Position numbers and translations under genes: made by a program. From Gammaproteobacteria bacterium UBA2679 (lineage in GTDB: Bacteria; Pseudomonadota; Gammaproteobacteria; Pseudomonadales; Oleiphilaceae), in contig DEMD01000009.1 of NCBI GenBank assembly GCA_002354735.1, positions 62,001-126,000 on the forward strand: a stretch of 64,000 nt of DNA. Direction: 5' to 3'. Below the pieces are notes generated by a model that was not told where the DNA came from, ran no database searches, and saw nothing but the letters and a program-made list of their open reading frames with translations. This document shows, one piece after another, positions 1-9,899 of this stretch. Every line of letters starts with the position of its first letter. Position 1 is the stretch's first letter.

Positions 1-1104
1 AGACCGGGTAATTTCCGAAACAATAAACAGACCAAGGCCGAGGCCTTCCCTGGCAGCTTCCGGTGCGCCGCGCCAGAAAGGCTTGAAAAGCTTCTCCAGC
101 ACTTCCTTCGGAAGACGAGGGCCGCCGTTTGCAACACTCAGGCGAAAGAAGCTGTCGTCTTGTTCAGCCGTGACGATAACTGGCTGGTCTGAAGCGCCGT
201 GGACGAGGGCATTTTTAAGCAGATTCGACAACAGCTGCCCAAGTCGGGCGGGATCGCATCTCAGGCTCAGATCCTGCTGGATATTGGCATCAATCCTGCG
301 CGTCGGGTACGTATCCTGAAGTTCCGCGATCACCTGCTCGAATACCAGTTGCAATGCTGGCTCCAGGCGCGTATCGAGCGAAATGCCACCACCCATTCTG
401 CCCCTCGTAAAATCCAGGACGTCATCGATAAGCGTGGAGATCCGGCGGGCGCTGCGCATGATTCGCTGCAACAAGGGCTTCTGGAGGGGATCATCCACCT
501 GCATGCCGAGCACTTCGAGGCCGGTCATTATAGCGCTCAAAGGCGTACGCAGATCATGTCCCAACACAGCGATAAACTGCTCCCGGAGCTCTGAAGTCTC
601 GCGTTCGTTCAACAGCGCCGTCTGGGTTTCCACGAGCGAACTCTCATTTTCCAGCTGTAGCGAAATCAGCCGTGAAAAGGCCTGCAGGCCGGCAACGATT
701 TCCGTCCTCGACAGGTCTGCAGCTTCGGTATCCAGCCCGCAGAGTGTGCCGAAATAATCGCCGTCGCGGCGAAAGATTGGTACGGATATATAGCTTTGAA
801 AGCCATACATCCGGGGGGTCGGATGCTGGCAATATATCTCGTCACGTTCGACGTTATCGATCACGACAGGACTTCTGGTGTCCCGGACGTTTTCACAGAG
901 GGTCGTCGTCACGTCCAGACTGCCCCCGACTTCTAGCCCGAAGCCAAGGCGATCCAGTACCGCACAGGCCGTCCACGACTCACCAGTCACATGGGCGACG
1001 CAGACGAAGCGCAGACCAGTCATGGCTGCTACGGCTTCGAGTATGGTCGAAACAGCGTCAACCCGCTGAATCTCTTCGATGGGTGTCAAAGATGTGCCCG
1101 GCAT
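1..1104 (-). CDS. GAF-domain sensor histidine kinase (3' end beyond window)
   Basis: Reading the minus strand from an ATG at 1104 gives an open frame that runs off the left edge of the window, so the C-terminus is missing. There is no signal peptide or membrane segment, so it is probably cytosolic. The first ~170 residues resemble a GAF sensor domain (ending FGTLCGLDTEA). A HisKA dimerisation domain follows with the H-box GHDLRTPLSAI, then an N-box (LLSNLLKNALVHG) and a G-box (REGLGLGLFIVSE) of the ATPase domain. An in-frame TAG lies upstream and no other start codon intervenes, so 1104 is the start. It sits 78 bases downstream of bluB on the same strand and may be read from the cobalamin operon. 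Its cognate regulator is not in the window. The kinase call is firm; the signal is unknown. Confidence 0.85.
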   Translation of the reverse strand, partial: MPGTSLTPIEEIQRVDAVSTILEAVAAMTGLRFVCVAHVTGESWTACAVLDRLGFGLEVGGSLDVTTTLCENVRDTRSPVVIDNVERDEIYCQHPTPRMYGFQSYISVPIFRRDGDYFGTLCGLDTEAADLSRTEIVAGLQAFSRLISLQLENESSLVETQTALLNERETSELREQFIAVLGHDLRTPLSAIMTGLEVLGMQVDDPLQKPLLQRIMRSARRISTLIDDVLDFTRGRMGGGISLDTRLEPALQLVFEQVIAELQDTYPTRRIDANIQQDLSLRCDPARLGQLLSNLLKNALVHGASDQPVIVTAEQDDSFFRLSVANGGPRLPKEVLEKLFKPFWRGAPEAAREGLGLGLFIVSEITRS

Positions 1105-1182
1105 GGATACCTGTGCCTGATGGAGTCGGAAGCTTCGAACAGGATGGTAGCATTCTCCTTTGTTGGCGGTAAATCGCCACCC

Positions 1183-1899
1183 CTAAACTGTCTTTTCGAT
1201 CTCCAACAGTGCTTTATGCAAGCTCTGGTCCTGCAGACGCTCCCCCCAGGTGCTGCCATGCACCAGCGCCTCGAGCGGCAGACGGCTCCGCCAGCCTTTT
1301 GCCTGAAGCTCAGGCTGATCGAGAAACTCGCTCACGTAGCCAATACAGAGATAGGCCAGTGGATAGACCTCTGGGGGTAGTCTCAGCGTTTGGCTGAGTT
1401 GCGCCTGATTCAGAATGCTCACCCAGCCAACGCCAATTCCCTCAGCCCGTGCTGCCAACCAGAGATTTTGAACGGCAAGACAGGTACTGAACAGATCTGT
1501 TTCCACTATGGAATTGCGGCCCAGCACGTGGGTACCGCCACGACTGCGATTGCAGGTAATACAAATATTGAGCGGACTTTCGAGTATGCCCTGCAGTTTC
1601 AGACTGCGGTAGTTGGCCCCCTGCTCGCCGGTGTAGTTATTTGCAGCCTTCTCATTCTCGCTGTCGAAGATGGCCAGCACGTCCTTGCGAATAGACACGC
1701 TATCGATGACCAGGAAATCCCAAGGCTGCATAAACCCGACGGATGGCGCGTGATGGGCAGCTTGCAGCAGGCGCGCCAGCACGGCTGCCGGAATGGGGTC
1801 CGGTCGAAACTGTGAGCGCACATCGCGTCGCTCATGTATGGCGCGGTAGAGCCCTCGTACCTCAGCCTCGCTGAAGGGCTCGTTTACATTTTGCGTCAT
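1183..1899 (-). CDS. bluB: 5,6-dimethylbenzimidazole synthase BluB
   Basis: This 238-residue nitroreductase-fold protein has the BluB signature rather than that of a generic nitroreductase: the N-terminal IHERRDVRSQFRPDPIP, the segment HHAPSVGFMQPWDF, and the C-terminal LAYLCIGYVSEF. BluB uses oxygen and reduced FMN to fragment FMN into 5,6-dimethylbenzimidazole, the lower axial base of vitamin B12, in the cytoplasm. The ATG overlaps the stop of the upstream DUF2149 gene in an ATGA junction, so it is almost certainly part of the riboswitch-controlled corrinoid operon. Its presence means the cell can make its own lower ligand for imported incomplete corrinoids. The cobT that would activate the base is not in this window. 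Confidence 0.93.
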   Translation of the reverse strand: MTQNVNEPFSEAEVRGLYRAIHERRDVRSQFRPDPIPAAVLARLLQAAHHAPSVGFMQPWDFLVIDSVSIRKDVLAIFDSENEKAANNYTGEQGANYRSLKLQGILESPLNICITCNRSRGGTHVLGRNSIVETDLFSTCLAVQNLWLAARAEGIGVGWVSILNQAQLSQTLRLPPEVYPLAYLCIGYVSEFLDQPELQAKGWRSRLPLEALVHGSTWGERLQDQSLHKALLEIEKTV

Positions 1900-2207
1900 G
1901 GTTTTTTGGTCTCCTCGCCGACGAGTATGAGCTTACCGCTACGCGGATCACGGTAGACACGGCCCATCGGCTCGAAACCCTGTCCCGCCTCGCCTATACC
2001 CTCAGGCAGGTCCGGCAGCTCACGCCCCTGCTCCACGATTTGCGAACGCTGTTGCAAGTGCGTCTGAAGTTGCTCGCTGCTGGCAAAAAGCGCTGCAATG
2101 AGGCCGCAGGCGAATACGAGCATGATGTCGACGAGATTGGCCAGCGGCCCGAGAGGTTCCTCACTTTCACCATCGAAGCGACTACGCAGGAGATCGCGTC
2201 TTTTCAT
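1896..2207 (-). CDS. DUF2149 protein, ExbD-like small membrane subunit
   Basis: A 103-residue protein starting at MKRRDLL. A longer frame exists upstream, but this ATG forms an ATGA overlap with the stop of the ExbB-like gene, so I take it as the start. It has a short charged N-terminus, one transmembrane helix (about residues 22-42) and a periplasmic tail ending near a YRDPRSGKLILV segment. The helix begins NLVDIMLVFACGL with an acidic residue at position 27, in the same place as the protonatable Asp of ExbD/TolR (PLxDVMLVLL). I infer that it pairs with the upstream ExbB/MotA-like protein as a proton-driven complex serving the CobN-like chelatase. The tail is not an obvious peptidoglycan-binding domain. 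The family call is firm; the energising role is inference. Confidence 0.82.
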   Translation of the reverse strand: MKRRDLLRSRFDGESEEPLGPLANLVDIMLVFACGLIAALFASSEQLQTHLQQRSQIVEQGRELPDLPEGIGEAGQGFEPMGRVYRDPRSGKLILVGEETKKP

Positions 2208-2650
2208 TGTGCTGCAGATTCCAGCGCATCCAGCACCTGGTCGTACCAACGCCGGCGAAGCCTTGCCAGAATAAATCCGATGATGCCGATGAGGAGACCC
2301 ATGACGGTCGTATCGAAAGCAACCGTGACGGCTTCAGCAAGCACCTCCAGTTCGCCACGACCGAGTGCAGCGAGACCCGGCCCCAACGGAATGAGGGTGC
2401 CCATCAGGCCGAGCATGGGACCCACTCTCGCCAGCAGGTCAGCGCGCTCGATGCGTCGCCGCCCCAGCTCCGCAGCGGCTTCAATGCTGCCACTTCGCTT
2501 TATCCTCGGTAAGGCCCACCAGCGCTCCGCGAGGCTGATACCGGCCTCCCAAATGGCAGCAGCGACTGCGATGATCAATAACAGCAATACCGGCGCCAGC
2601 AGCAGGCCCACGAATTCGTGAGTCAGGTGGCTCAGGACGTCAATGCTCAT
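2204..2650 (-). CDS. MotA/TolQ/ExbB-family proton channel protein
   Basis: A 148-residue membrane protein with three hydrophobic helices: about residues 16-40, then a pair around 85-105 and 120-145. The central segment LARVGPMLGLMGTLIPLGPGL and the later AFDTTVMGLLIGIIGF match the conserved pore helices of the MotA/TolQ/ExbB family. The start at MSIDVL is chosen because a GGAG ribosome-binding site precedes it; the ten-base overlap with the end of the CobN-like gene argues for translational coupling. It is followed by the ExbD-like DUF2149 gene in an ATGA overlap. No TonB gene is adjacent. The likely role is to couple the proton gradient to the exported CobN-like protein, as proposed for the equivalent HmuT/HmuU pair of Bacteroidetes haem operons. 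Confidence 0.85.
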   Translation of the reverse strand: MSIDVLSHLTHEFVGLLLAPVLLLLIIAVAAAIWEAGISLAERWWALPRIKRSGSIEAAAELGRRRIERADLLARVGPMLGLMGTLIPLGPGLAALGRGELEVLAEAVTVAFDTTVMGLLIGIIGFILARLRRRWYDQVLDALESAAQ

Positions 2651-5600
2651 CAATTCTCCGGATTTTCTTATCGTTGAGTTGAGTGGCGTGGCCACGGGCA
2701 CCATGTAGAAGACCACCCAGAAGTAGCAGTAACAACATCGCTGCTGTCAGCCATAGCAGCTGATTGTCACCTACGGGTTCGTTCGCTGGGGGTTCGGCCG
2801 CGGGCGCTTCTTCAGATTTTTCCGGCTTTTGAGGCGTCTGTTCCGTCGCCTGAATTTCGGTGATGCTCACCGGCTGCTGCAAGGCCTCCGGCTCAGGCTG
2901 CCGAGCGGCCTCTCTCGCCTGCTGAAACGCCTCCCGCAGGGGCTCATCCAGACGGGGGTCAATCCAGCTGAGCATCGGGTGGCCAGGCCGCGTATGACCG
3001 CTACCGGGTAGACCGTTCTCGACCACATGTGTAGCGAACTGCTCGGCCAGCTCATCGAGCGTTGTATCGTCCGCCTTCCAGAAACCTTTGTGAGCGGCGA
3101 CCAGGAGGATGGCTTCCATATTGGCTTTGACGTGGACGTTGGAGCCCTGCTCAAGAAATTCATCAAGGCCCAGACTGTGTTTATCATCGAGATAGACGCT
3201 TTTCACCTCGTCCCAGACCCAGCTCTTGATAATGTCGGGGTTCGTCACCTGCCAGCCCCAGAGATACTCGAGGAACTCACTACCCATCGTTCGTGCCCCG
3301 GCGTAATCGTGGTTCATGAGTGGCTGTATCCAGGCGGGATTGAGGTAGCGGCCCCTGAGCTCCTGTTTGAGCGCGACATCTAAACGTTCGATACTGGCGT
3401 TGTCGGCCCTTGCATGCTCAATCACCCTACCTTCCGGCACCTGGCCGCTAACCGTCTCCACGGCAAGGCTCAGCCCACCGAGATAATCAAAGGCGTCGTT
3501 GTTGTCCAGCAGGCCGTAAAGATTGCTCGCCCGCCCAAGGTAGGTCTGTTGCACCGCCTGCAGCCCCTGCTTGAAGCTGGCATGCGCCGCAGTGCCGTTG
3601 TGACCGACCCCATAGGCATGCCCCATGCGCTGCAGGTAAGCGGCCGCGACTTCGCTACGATCCTCCCAGGCACCTGAGCGTTCGACGAGACGGTTCACGC
3701 CTGCGCCGTAGGCGCCCGGTGCATCGCCGAATATTCGCAGGCTCGCCAGACGACCCGACTGCTGCGGCTCAAGGGCATCATTCAGCGAGGCTCGGGTCTC
3801 AGCGACCCAGTTGGCGGCAACCTCGTTGGCGTCAAGGCGCTCGTTTCCAGGTCTGCGAAGTTCACCAAGTGGCTCGAGCGCGCCCTTCAGCGCCTCGGCA
3901 AGCTCCGGGTGCTCTGCCTGAATCGTCAGGCTGGCGCCGTCCAGAGCAAGCAGGACAGCACGATCGAGCCAGATCAGCAGATTCGGATACAGGTCGCGAA
4001 ACAGTCCGGAGGTGGTAAAGAGTACGTCCTGGCGTTGTGCAGGAATGGGCTTCCCTTCTGACGATTCACGCTCGGTGAGCGGCAAACGCTCCAGCTCCGA
4101 GATGATGCCCCGGCTATTCCAGACTGGCCTGACACCGAGCAGGCTCATACCGAAGGCGACCATGGCGCCCTCATCCCGGACAGTATCAGAGGCCCATAGC
4201 ACCACGGCGGAACGACCCTCGTCGCCAGCGCCTTTGGTCCGTGCCTTGTCTGCCAGCTCCTGGCCAAGATCGTAAGCCAGTTGAGTTGGCAGGACGCTGC
4301 CATCGAGCGCATGAAAGTTTCGACCGGTCGGCAGGGCATCTGGCGAACGTATAGGGTCGTTGCCCTTGCCTGGCCGCACGAACCTGCCCTCGAGCGCTGA
4401 CAGGAGCGCTGCATGCTCGGCGCCGGGTGAAATGGTCAGTGCTTTACGGGCGGTTTCGTCGCCCATCGATTCAAGCATCATGTCGACGGCCTCTGTCGCC
4501 CAGTCACGACCGAAGACATGCAGCCCATGCGGCATGAAGGCTTCCTGCAGATCCGTCAGGTAATGGCCGATCTCATGCACCAGCATCGCTTCGTCGACGT
4601 TTTCGTAGGTCAGACCATCTATGCCATGCTCTTCGGCAATCGTGCCGATCAGCTCATCCTGGAGCTCCAGCGCCTCCACCGTCTCACGGATCTTCAGCAT
4701 GGCTCGCCCGGCAAGCGTGGCGCTGCTGCCGGCACTCGCTGACTCCCAGGTTTCCACCAGCTGGCGCAGCTCGAGCAACTCGTCATAGAGTGGGGTCGTC
4801 TTCAACGGTGGCGTAAGATGATCGATCATGACCGCAAGACCCCGACGCTTGGCCTGGATACCCTCGCCTACCCCATCGACGATGTAGGGATAGATCCCTG
4901 GAACATGCCCCGCTACCAGCAAGGGATAGTCATCAGCGCCCATCGCGGCACGACGACGCGGCAGGAATTCGTAGGTCGAATGCCGGCCAAGGTGGACGAT
5001 CGCATCAGCCTTGAATTCCTCGCGGAGCCAATGATAAAACGCCAGATACTGATGCGTGGGCGGAATGGTGGTGTTGGCGTGCAGCAGCTCCTCGTTGAGC
5101 TCCCAGCCACGCGGTGGTTGCGGACCTATGAAGATCTTGCCGAAGCGTAGCCCCGGGAACAGCATTCGGTTTTTGTAGGTCATGCTCCATCCAGGGGGCT
5201 CGCCCCAGCCCTTGATACCTTCGATACCTATCCGCGCCAGGGCCTCGACGATTGCCTCTGCGGCCCCCCAGTCCTTGGACTCACCTGTCAGCAGTGCTTC
5301 ATTGAGCACCGCCAACTGATCCAGAAGGTCCAGTGCTCGTGGTCGCCCGGCGTGCTGGGTCCCTTCCAGCAGGTGGTGGATGTCGCCCAGCGTACGATCC
5401 ATGAGCTGCCGGCCCAGTTCGATTTCGCCGAGACGCACCGCCTCCTTCAGCTGTGCCTGAAGGTAGCCCAGTGGCCCGAGCACAAGTTCATCCTGCACGG
5501 CAGGCGGTAGCGTGGCGAAATAGCTTTTGTACGCGTCTGTTCCAAGGCTTTCGACCTGCTCATAAAGTGCTTTCAGCGCCTGGCGGTCCTCGGGCAGGTT

Positions 5601-7004
5601 GATGCCGCGCTGCTGAATTTGCTCCAGCAGCGCGGCCGGAGAATCAGGCAACTCACCGGTGTCGTAACCCGATGCTGCGAGCGCATTGAGCATGTCCCAA
5701 AGCGTCGCTGGCACATCGAGATTATCGGCGCCGACATTGTGCCGGCCGGGCGGGTGGTTATAGTAGATGATCGCAAGCCGCTTTTCGGCATTGGCCTTTT
5801 GCTGCAGTTGACTCCAGCGTTTCACTCGCTCGGTGAGCGAGTCGATCTGTGCCTGCACCGGCTGACTGATCTGCAGACGCAGGCCAGTGGCTTCGTGGAT
5901 GTAAGGCGCTCCGGCGGCGGCCAGCAAGATCGGCTGCGAGGCGCCCTGCAGCTCGGGCATGGCGAGCTGATAATTCACCGCCTCCCATGGCATGCCGTCT
6001 TCAGAGATGCGCCACTGGGCGGCTGTGCGATCTGCCAGGCGGATGCCCTTGTATAGGGGCACATCAAGTTGCTCTAGCGCAGTAATCGCAGCTTCGCGCT
6101 CTCCACCACCGCCTATTACAAAATCCTGCAAACTGATGACGCCGGTAAGTTGAGGGTAAGCTGTCAGGTTCTCGAGCGCGAGACGACTTGCGGCGCCCCA
6201 GCGGGCGAGCACACCCAGACATTGCAGATCTTTGTCCTGTAGCGCCTGACATAATGTGTCGAGCAAGGCCCGGTTTCCAGCCTCGTCACCCGAGTCGAGA
6301 TCGAGTACTGCAACGAGCGGCTGCTCGCTGTGGAGCTTCGGGGACCGCACGACCTCGCCAGCTTGATAATAACGCACTGCGGCCAGTGGTCTCGGCTTCG
6401 GCGCCTCAAGGTCCAGCATCCAGGCCAGCAATGCGGCAAGATTGTCACTGCCGCGCCCCTCCCAGTAAGCCTGCCCTGCCAGCCACTCCGCCTGTTCCGG
6501 AAAGCGGCTTGCCAGATCCATTCGGTGCTGCTCGGCATCCACGTCCGGAGCGGGGCTTTCGCCAAGTGCTTCAATGGCCTTGATATCCAGACCTGCAAAC
6601 ACCGCACTACCTTCGAGGCGTGAACGGGTCACCAGGCGTCGATCGGAGTGCACGACCAGCAGTGGCTTTTGCTGCGGAAGGGTTTTCAGCAGGCGCTCCA
6701 GCCGCGGCACCACCTCGTCCCCAAAGACTGCTGCCATCAGGATGGCATCAGCGGCAGTCATGACCGCCTGCAACTCTGCGTCGGAAAGTTCAGCGATTTG
6801 ATCAGGCGTACGCAGAGCCAGCTTGTGCCTGGGATGTTTTTGCAGAAAATCATCTGCGCCTGCTGCCAGCGACGGCGCAGATCGCTCGGAAACGATGCCA
6901 AAGAGCATTTTTGCCTGCGCAGGGGCCGCGCAGAAGAGAATGATACTCAGGGTCAGGATTTGAACGCAGAGTGCGCGCAGGCGCAGTTGACTGTATTTAA
7001 GCAA
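2640..7004 (-). CDS. CobN-like chelatase, exported and membrane-anchored
   Basis: This 1454-residue protein is a full-length member of the CobN/magnesium-chelatase H family; the segments [31 protein letters not shown] and [12 protein letters not shown] are typical. Unlike the cytosolic cobaltochelatase subunit CobN, it begins with a signal peptide (hydrophobic core near residues 12-26, AQA cleavage site near 31). It ends with a Pro/Glu-rich spacer, one transmembrane helix ([14 protein letters not shown]) and a basic cytoplasmic tail. It should therefore face the periplasm. The start is TTG at 7004, eight bases inside cobQ. No CobS/CobT or ChlI/ChlD ATPase gene is present; instead an ExbB/ExbD-like pair follows. 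This arrangement resembles HmuS of Bacteroidetes haem operons. The substrate could be a corrinoid, a metal-free corrin or another tetrapyrrole. The family and topology are clear; the reaction is not. Confidence 0.9.
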   Translation of the reverse strand: MLKYSQLRLRALCVQILTLSIILFCAAPAQAKMLFGIVSERSAPSLAAGADDFLQKHPRHKLALRTPDQIAELSDAELQAVMTAADAILMAAVFGDEVVPRLERLLKTLPQQKPLLVVHSDRRLVTRSRLEGSAVFAGLDIKAIEALGESPAPDVDAEQHRMDLASRFPEQAEWLAGQAYWEGRGSDNLAALLAWMLDLEAPKPRPLAAVRYYQAGEVVRSPKLHSEQPLVAVLDLDSGDEAGNRALLDTLCQALQDKDLQCLGVLARWGAASRLALENLTAYPQLTGVISLQDFVIGGGGEREAAITALEQLDVPLYKGIRLADRTAAQWRISEDGMPWEAVNYQLAMPELQGASQPILLAAAGAPYIHEATGLRLQISQPVQAQIDSLTERVKRWSQLQQKANAEKRLAIIYYNHPPGRHNVGADNLDVPATLWDMLNALAASGYDTGELPDSPAALLEQIQQRGINLPEDRQALKALYEQVESLGTDAYKSYFATLPPAVQDELVLGPLGYLQAQLKEAVRLGEIELGRQLMDRTLGDIHHLLEGTQHAGRPRALDLLDQLAVLNEALLTGESKDWGAAEAIVEALARIGIEGIKGWGEPPGWSMTYKNRMLFPGLRFGKIFIGPQPPRGWELNEELLHANTTIPPTHQYLAFYHWLREEFKADAIVHLGRHSTYEFLPRRRAAMGADDYPLLVAGHVPGIYPYIVDGVGEGIQAKRRGLAVMIDHLTPPLKTTPLYDELLELRQLVETWESASAGSSATLAGRAMLKIRETVEALELQDELIGTIAEEHGIDGLTYENVDEAMLVHEIGHYLTDLQEAFMPHGLHVFGRDWATEAVDMMLESMGDETARKALTISPGAEHAALLSALEGRFVRPGKGNDPIRSPDALPTGRNFHALDGSVLPTQLAYDLGQELADKARTKGAGDEGRSAVVLWASDTVRDEGAMVAFGMSLLGVRPVWNSRGIISELERLPLTERESSEGKPIPAQRQDVLFTTSGLFRDLYPNLLIWLDRAVLLALDGASLTIQAEHPELAEALKGALEPLGELRRPGNERLDANEVAANWVAETRASLNDALEPQQSGRLASLRIFGDAPGAYGAGVNRLVERSGAWEDRSEVAAAYLQRMGHAYGVGHNGTAAHASFKQGLQAVQQTYLGRASNLYGLLDNNDAFDYLGGLSLAVETVSGQVPEGRVIEHARADNASIERLDVALKQELRGRYLNPAWIQPLMNHDYAGARTMGSEFLEYLWGWQVTNPDIIKSWVWDEVKSVYLDDKHSLGLDEFLEQGSNVHVKANMEAILLVAAHKGFWKADDTTLDELAEQFATHVVENGLPGSGHTRPGHPMLSWIDPRLDEPLREAFQQAREAARQPEPEALQQPVSITEIQATEQTPQKPEKSEEAPAAEPPANEPVGDNQLLWLTAAMLLLLLLGGLLHGARGHATQLNDKKIRRIDEH

Positions 7005-8457
7005 CTTTCAATAGTCTCCGTAGCCATTCGCAGTCCAGGCTGTTTTCTACAGAGTCTGCGAGTCGGTCCAGCTGTTGCTGGCGGTGATGATGGTAATCGG
7101 TCGCCCGGTGGGTATTTTTTTTCAATCCAAGTTGCAGAAGCAGCGCTTCACAGGCGCCGGGGTCATCGAAGATGCCGTGCAGGTAAGTCCCCATGACCTG
7201 GCCGTCCGCACTGACGGCACCATCCGGACGCTTACCGATCCATGCCAGTGGGCGTTCGAGCGCTGAACCACTTGAGACCCCATTATGAATTTCATAGCCC
7301 GTCAAAGTTGGTCGACCCGGACCAAAAGCGAGGGTGCCTTTGACATTCGCAAGCTGCTTGCCGACCACCATGCGGGTAGTCATGTCGAGCAGCCCGAAGC
7401 CTTTCACAGCACCTGCCTGGCCTTCCAGCCCGTCGGGGTCCTGCACATCCTTGCCGAGCATCTGAAACCCACCGCAGATGCCAAAGACCTTGCCGCCGTA
7501 ACGCAGATGTCTTTGAATCACCTCTGCCCAGCCTTGCTGTCGCAGCCAGGCGAGGTCGTGGCAGGTGCTCTTGCTGCCCGGCAGCAGGATGACATCCGCC
7601 GGCGGAATGGGCTGGTCAGGACCAATAAAAATCAGATCTACGCCTGGGTGAAGTCGCAAGGGATCAAAATCGTTATGATTACTGATCCGGGGCAGTACCG
7701 GCACAACGATTCTCAGTGCACCCTTGTGGCTCTCACCGCCTGTGGCGACACCGTCTTCTGCATCGATCAGCAGACCATGGAGATAAGGCAGAACGCCGTT
7801 CACCGGCTTGCCCGTGCGCGCCTCGAGCCAGTCCAGCCCTGGCTGCAGCAGCGCAATATCGCCTCTGAAGCGATTGATGATAAAGCCCTGGGTGCGTGCC
7901 TGCTCACGCTCGGACAACAGTGCAAGTGTGCCGACGAGCTGGGCGAACACGCCGCCGCGGTCAATATCTCCAACCAGTAGCACCGGGCAATCGATGGCTT
8001 CGGCGAAACCCATGTTTGCAATGTCGTTGGCACGCAGGTTGATTTCTGCCGGGCTGCCGGCACCTTCGGCGATGATCACGTCGTAGCGACTGCTGAGCGC
8101 TTCCCATGCTGCCAGCACCGACTTCATGGCTTCAGCCTTGTACGCGTGGTAATCCAGCGCGTCCATGTTGCCGAAGACCTTGCCGCGCAGGATGACCTGA
8201 GCGCCACAGTCTGTCTGCGGCTTGAGTAAGACCGGATTCATATCGCTGTGTGGTTCGATGCCACAGGCCAGTGCCTGCAGGGCTGTTGACCGGCCGATCT
8301 CCCCGCCATCCATGGTGACAGCACTGTTTAGCGCCATATTTTGCGGCTTGAACGGCGCGACCGACACACCCTGTCTTGCCAGCCAGCGGCACAGTGCTGC
8401 TACTACAGTAGTCTTGCCAGCGTCAGAGGTTGTGCCCTGGATCATCAGCGTCGTCAT
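6997..8457 (-). CDS. cobQ: cobyric acid synthase (glutamine-hydrolysing)
   Basis: A 486-residue enzyme that amidates side chains b, d, e and g of adenosylcobyrinic acid a,c-diamide using glutamine and ATP. The N-terminal half is a dethiobiotin-synthetase-like P-loop domain ([18 protein letters not shown], then [10 protein letters not shown]). The C-terminal half is a class I glutamine amidotransferase with the nucleophile in [13 protein letters not shown] and a histidine in [12 protein letters not shown]. The length is typical of CobQ/CbiP. It lies 11 bases downstream of cobO and overlaps the CobN-like gene, in a shared transcript. CobO acting before CobQ matches the order of reactions. No CobB (a,c-diamide synthase) is present, so the enzyme may serve scavenged cobyrinate diamide. 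Confidence 0.95.
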   Translation of the reverse strand: MTTLMIQGTTSDAGKTTVVAALCRWLARQGVSVAPFKPQNMALNSAVTMDGGEIGRSTALQALACGIEPHSDMNPVLLKPQTDCGAQVILRGKVFGNMDALDYHAYKAEAMKSVLAAWEALSSRYDVIIAEGAGSPAEINLRANDIANMGFAEAIDCPVLLVGDIDRGGVFAQLVGTLALLSEREQARTQGFIINRFRGDIALLQPGLDWLEARTGKPVNGVLPYLHGLLIDAEDGVATGGESHKGALRIVVPVLPRISNHNDFDPLRLHPGVDLIFIGPDQPIPPADVILLPGSKSTCHDLAWLRQQGWAEVIQRHLRYGGKVFGICGGFQMLGKDVQDPDGLEGQAGAVKGFGLLDMTTRMVVGKQLANVKGTLAFGPGRPTLTGYEIHNGVSSGSALERPLAWIGKRPDGAVSADGQVMGTYLHGIFDDPGACEALLLQLGLKKNTHRATDYHHHRQQQLDRLADSVENSLDCEWLRRLLKVA

Positions 8458-8468
8458 TTCGTGCGCCC

Positions 8469-9080
8469 CTAGAGTTCTATGCCTTTCTGGGCCTTGATAC
8501 CCTGATCCTTGAAGGCGTGCTTGACCACTTTCATTTCAGTGACGGTGTCGGCCAGCTCGATGAGCTGCTGTGGTGCATTTCGTCCCGTCACAACGGCATG
8601 CTGCATGGCAGGGCGGCCCTGAAGATCGTCGAGCACCTGATCGATATCGAGATATTCATAGCGGAGGGCGATGTTGAGTTCATCGAGCAGAACGAGCCCG
8701 TAGCGCTCATCCGACAGCATCTTTGCGGCAATGCTCCAGGCTTCCGCGGCGGCTTTTTCATCTTTTTCCCGATCCTGTGTGTCCCAGGTATAGCCCTGCC
8801 CCATCACGTGATAGTCGACGTTCGGCAGATCCTTGAAGAAAGCCTGCTCACCAGTGCTGAAGGCGCCCTTGATGAACTGCACGATGCCTACTTTCATGCC
8901 GTGACCAAGCGCTCGTGCGGCCATGCCAAAGGCCGAACTGCTCTTGCCCTTTCCAGGCCCAGTCAATACCAGTAGAACGCCCTGCTCTTTCTGAGCGCTG
9001 GCAATTCGCTCCTGCATAACTTTCTGTTTTGCGGCCATGCGGCGGGCATGGCGCTCAGGTTGCTTGGCATCTTCGCGCAC
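8469..9080 (-). CDS. cobO: cob(I)yrinic acid a,c-diamide adenosyltransferase
   Basis: A 203-residue CobO/BtuR/CobA-type ATP:corrinoid adenosyltransferase. It has the characteristic P-loop [18 protein letters not shown], the segment [11 protein letters not shown], and [13 protein letters not shown]. It transfers the 5'-deoxyadenosyl group from ATP to cob(I)alamin or other cob(I) corrinoids in the cytoplasm, giving the coenzyme form. The start is GTG at 9080 with an AGGAG ribosome-binding site eight bases upstream. The gene is preceded by btuD and followed closely by cobQ. The adenosylcobalamin made downstream of this step is the ligand expected to close the riboswitch at the head of the operon. 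Confidence 0.95.
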   Translation of the reverse strand: MREDAKQPERHARRMAAKQKVMQERIASAQKEQGVLLVLTGPGKGKSSSAFGMAARALGHGMKVGIVQFIKGAFSTGEQAFFKDLPNVDYHVMGQGYTWDTQDREKDEKAAAEAWSIAAKMLSDERYGLVLLDELNIALRYEYLDIDQVLDDLQGRPAMQHAVVTGRNAPQQLIELADTVTEMKVVKHAFKDQGIKAQKGIEL

Positions 9081-9131
9081 GATAAGGCTCCTGTTCTGTG
9101 TGTGGGGAATACGGGTTGTTGTTCGCTGAAC

Positions 9132-9899
9132 CTATCTTCTGGGTACAAATACTGGTGCACCGTCAATCTCAGCAACAGATAAGCGCTGACCGTACAAACG
9201 CTCCAGCGCGCCGGGTACCAGCATGCTGTCAGCCGCCCCCCAACACGCCTCGCCATCCGGGAACAGCAGCAGTAGGTGATCGCACCAGCGTGCGGCCAGA
9301 TTCAGATCGTGCAGGCAAAGCACAACGGCATGCCCCGCACTGGCTTCGTCTGCCAGTAGTGCCATAGTCGCTGTCTGGTGATGCAGGTCGAGGTGGTTGG
9401 TCGGTTCGTCTGCGAGCCAGATCGCAGGGGCCTGGGTGAGCACCGTGGCGATGGCGACCCGCTGTCGCTCGCCACCGGACAGGGTGTTGACGAGGCGGTC
9501 CTGTAGGTGAGCCACATCCAGCCGCGCCAGTGCCTTCTTCGCCTGTTCGATATCATCAGCCCGCTCCATCTGCCACGACGACAGATACGGATGCCTACCG
9601 ATCAAGGCAGTCTCGAGCACTGTGGCGGGAAAATCGTCATGACGTTCCTGAAACACCAGCCCCAGCTTCTGTGCGACCGCACGTCGGCGCAGCTTGCTCA
9701 GTGAGTCACCGTCTAACAGCACATCGCCTGATCGGGGCGCGCGCAGGCCTGCGATGGTATGCAGCAGTGTCGTCTTACCCGCGCCGTTTGGCCCAAGCAC
9801 GCCCCAGACCTGACCTGCCTCGATGACGAAGTCCAGTGGTCTGCCGTCTAACCGGCCCGGAATATCGATAACAAGATTTTTCAGCGACAGGCGACTCAT
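9132..9899 (-). CDS. btuD: cobalamin ABC transporter ATPase
   Basis: A 255-residue ABC ATPase with Walker A GPNGAGKTT, the Q-loop in LGLVFQERHDD, signature LSGGERQR, Walker B IWLADEPTNHLD and a switch histidine in LCLHDLNLAA. It energises uptake of cobalamin through the BtuC permease. A longer frame extends upstream, but the ATG at 9899 shares one base with the btuC stop (TGATG), which is the expected coupled start. The ATPase type matches the FepC/BtuD group, and position between btuC and cobO supports a corrinoid substrate rather than a siderophore. Confidence 0.92.
   Translation of the reverse strand: MSRLSLKNLVIDIPGRLDGRPLDFVIEAGQVWGVLGPNGAGKTTLLHTIAGLRAPRSGDVLLDGDSLSKLRRRAVAQKLGLVFQERHDDFPATVLETALIGRHPYLSSWQMERADDIEQAKKALARLDVAHLQDRLVNTLSGGERQRVAIATVLTQAPAIWLADEPTNHLDLHHQTATMALLADEASAGHAVVLCLHDLNLAARWCDHLLLLFPDGEACWGAADSMLVPGALERLYGQRLSVAEIDGAPVFVPRR

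Noticed and set aside
1183..1899. BluB considered as a generic nitroreductase
   Set aside because: BluB-specific N-terminal motif and the cobalamin operon context fit far better.
2040..2621. 193-codon plus-strand frame across the ExbB/DUF2149 genes
   Set aside because: The opposite strand encodes recognisable membrane subunits with coupled starts; the plus frame is Arg/Ser-rich noise.
2640..7004. CobN-like protein considered as ordinary cytosolic cobaltochelatase or Mg-chelatase subunit H
   Set aside because: Signal peptide, C-terminal anchor and lack of AAA+ partner genes argue against it; no chlorophyll genes are present.
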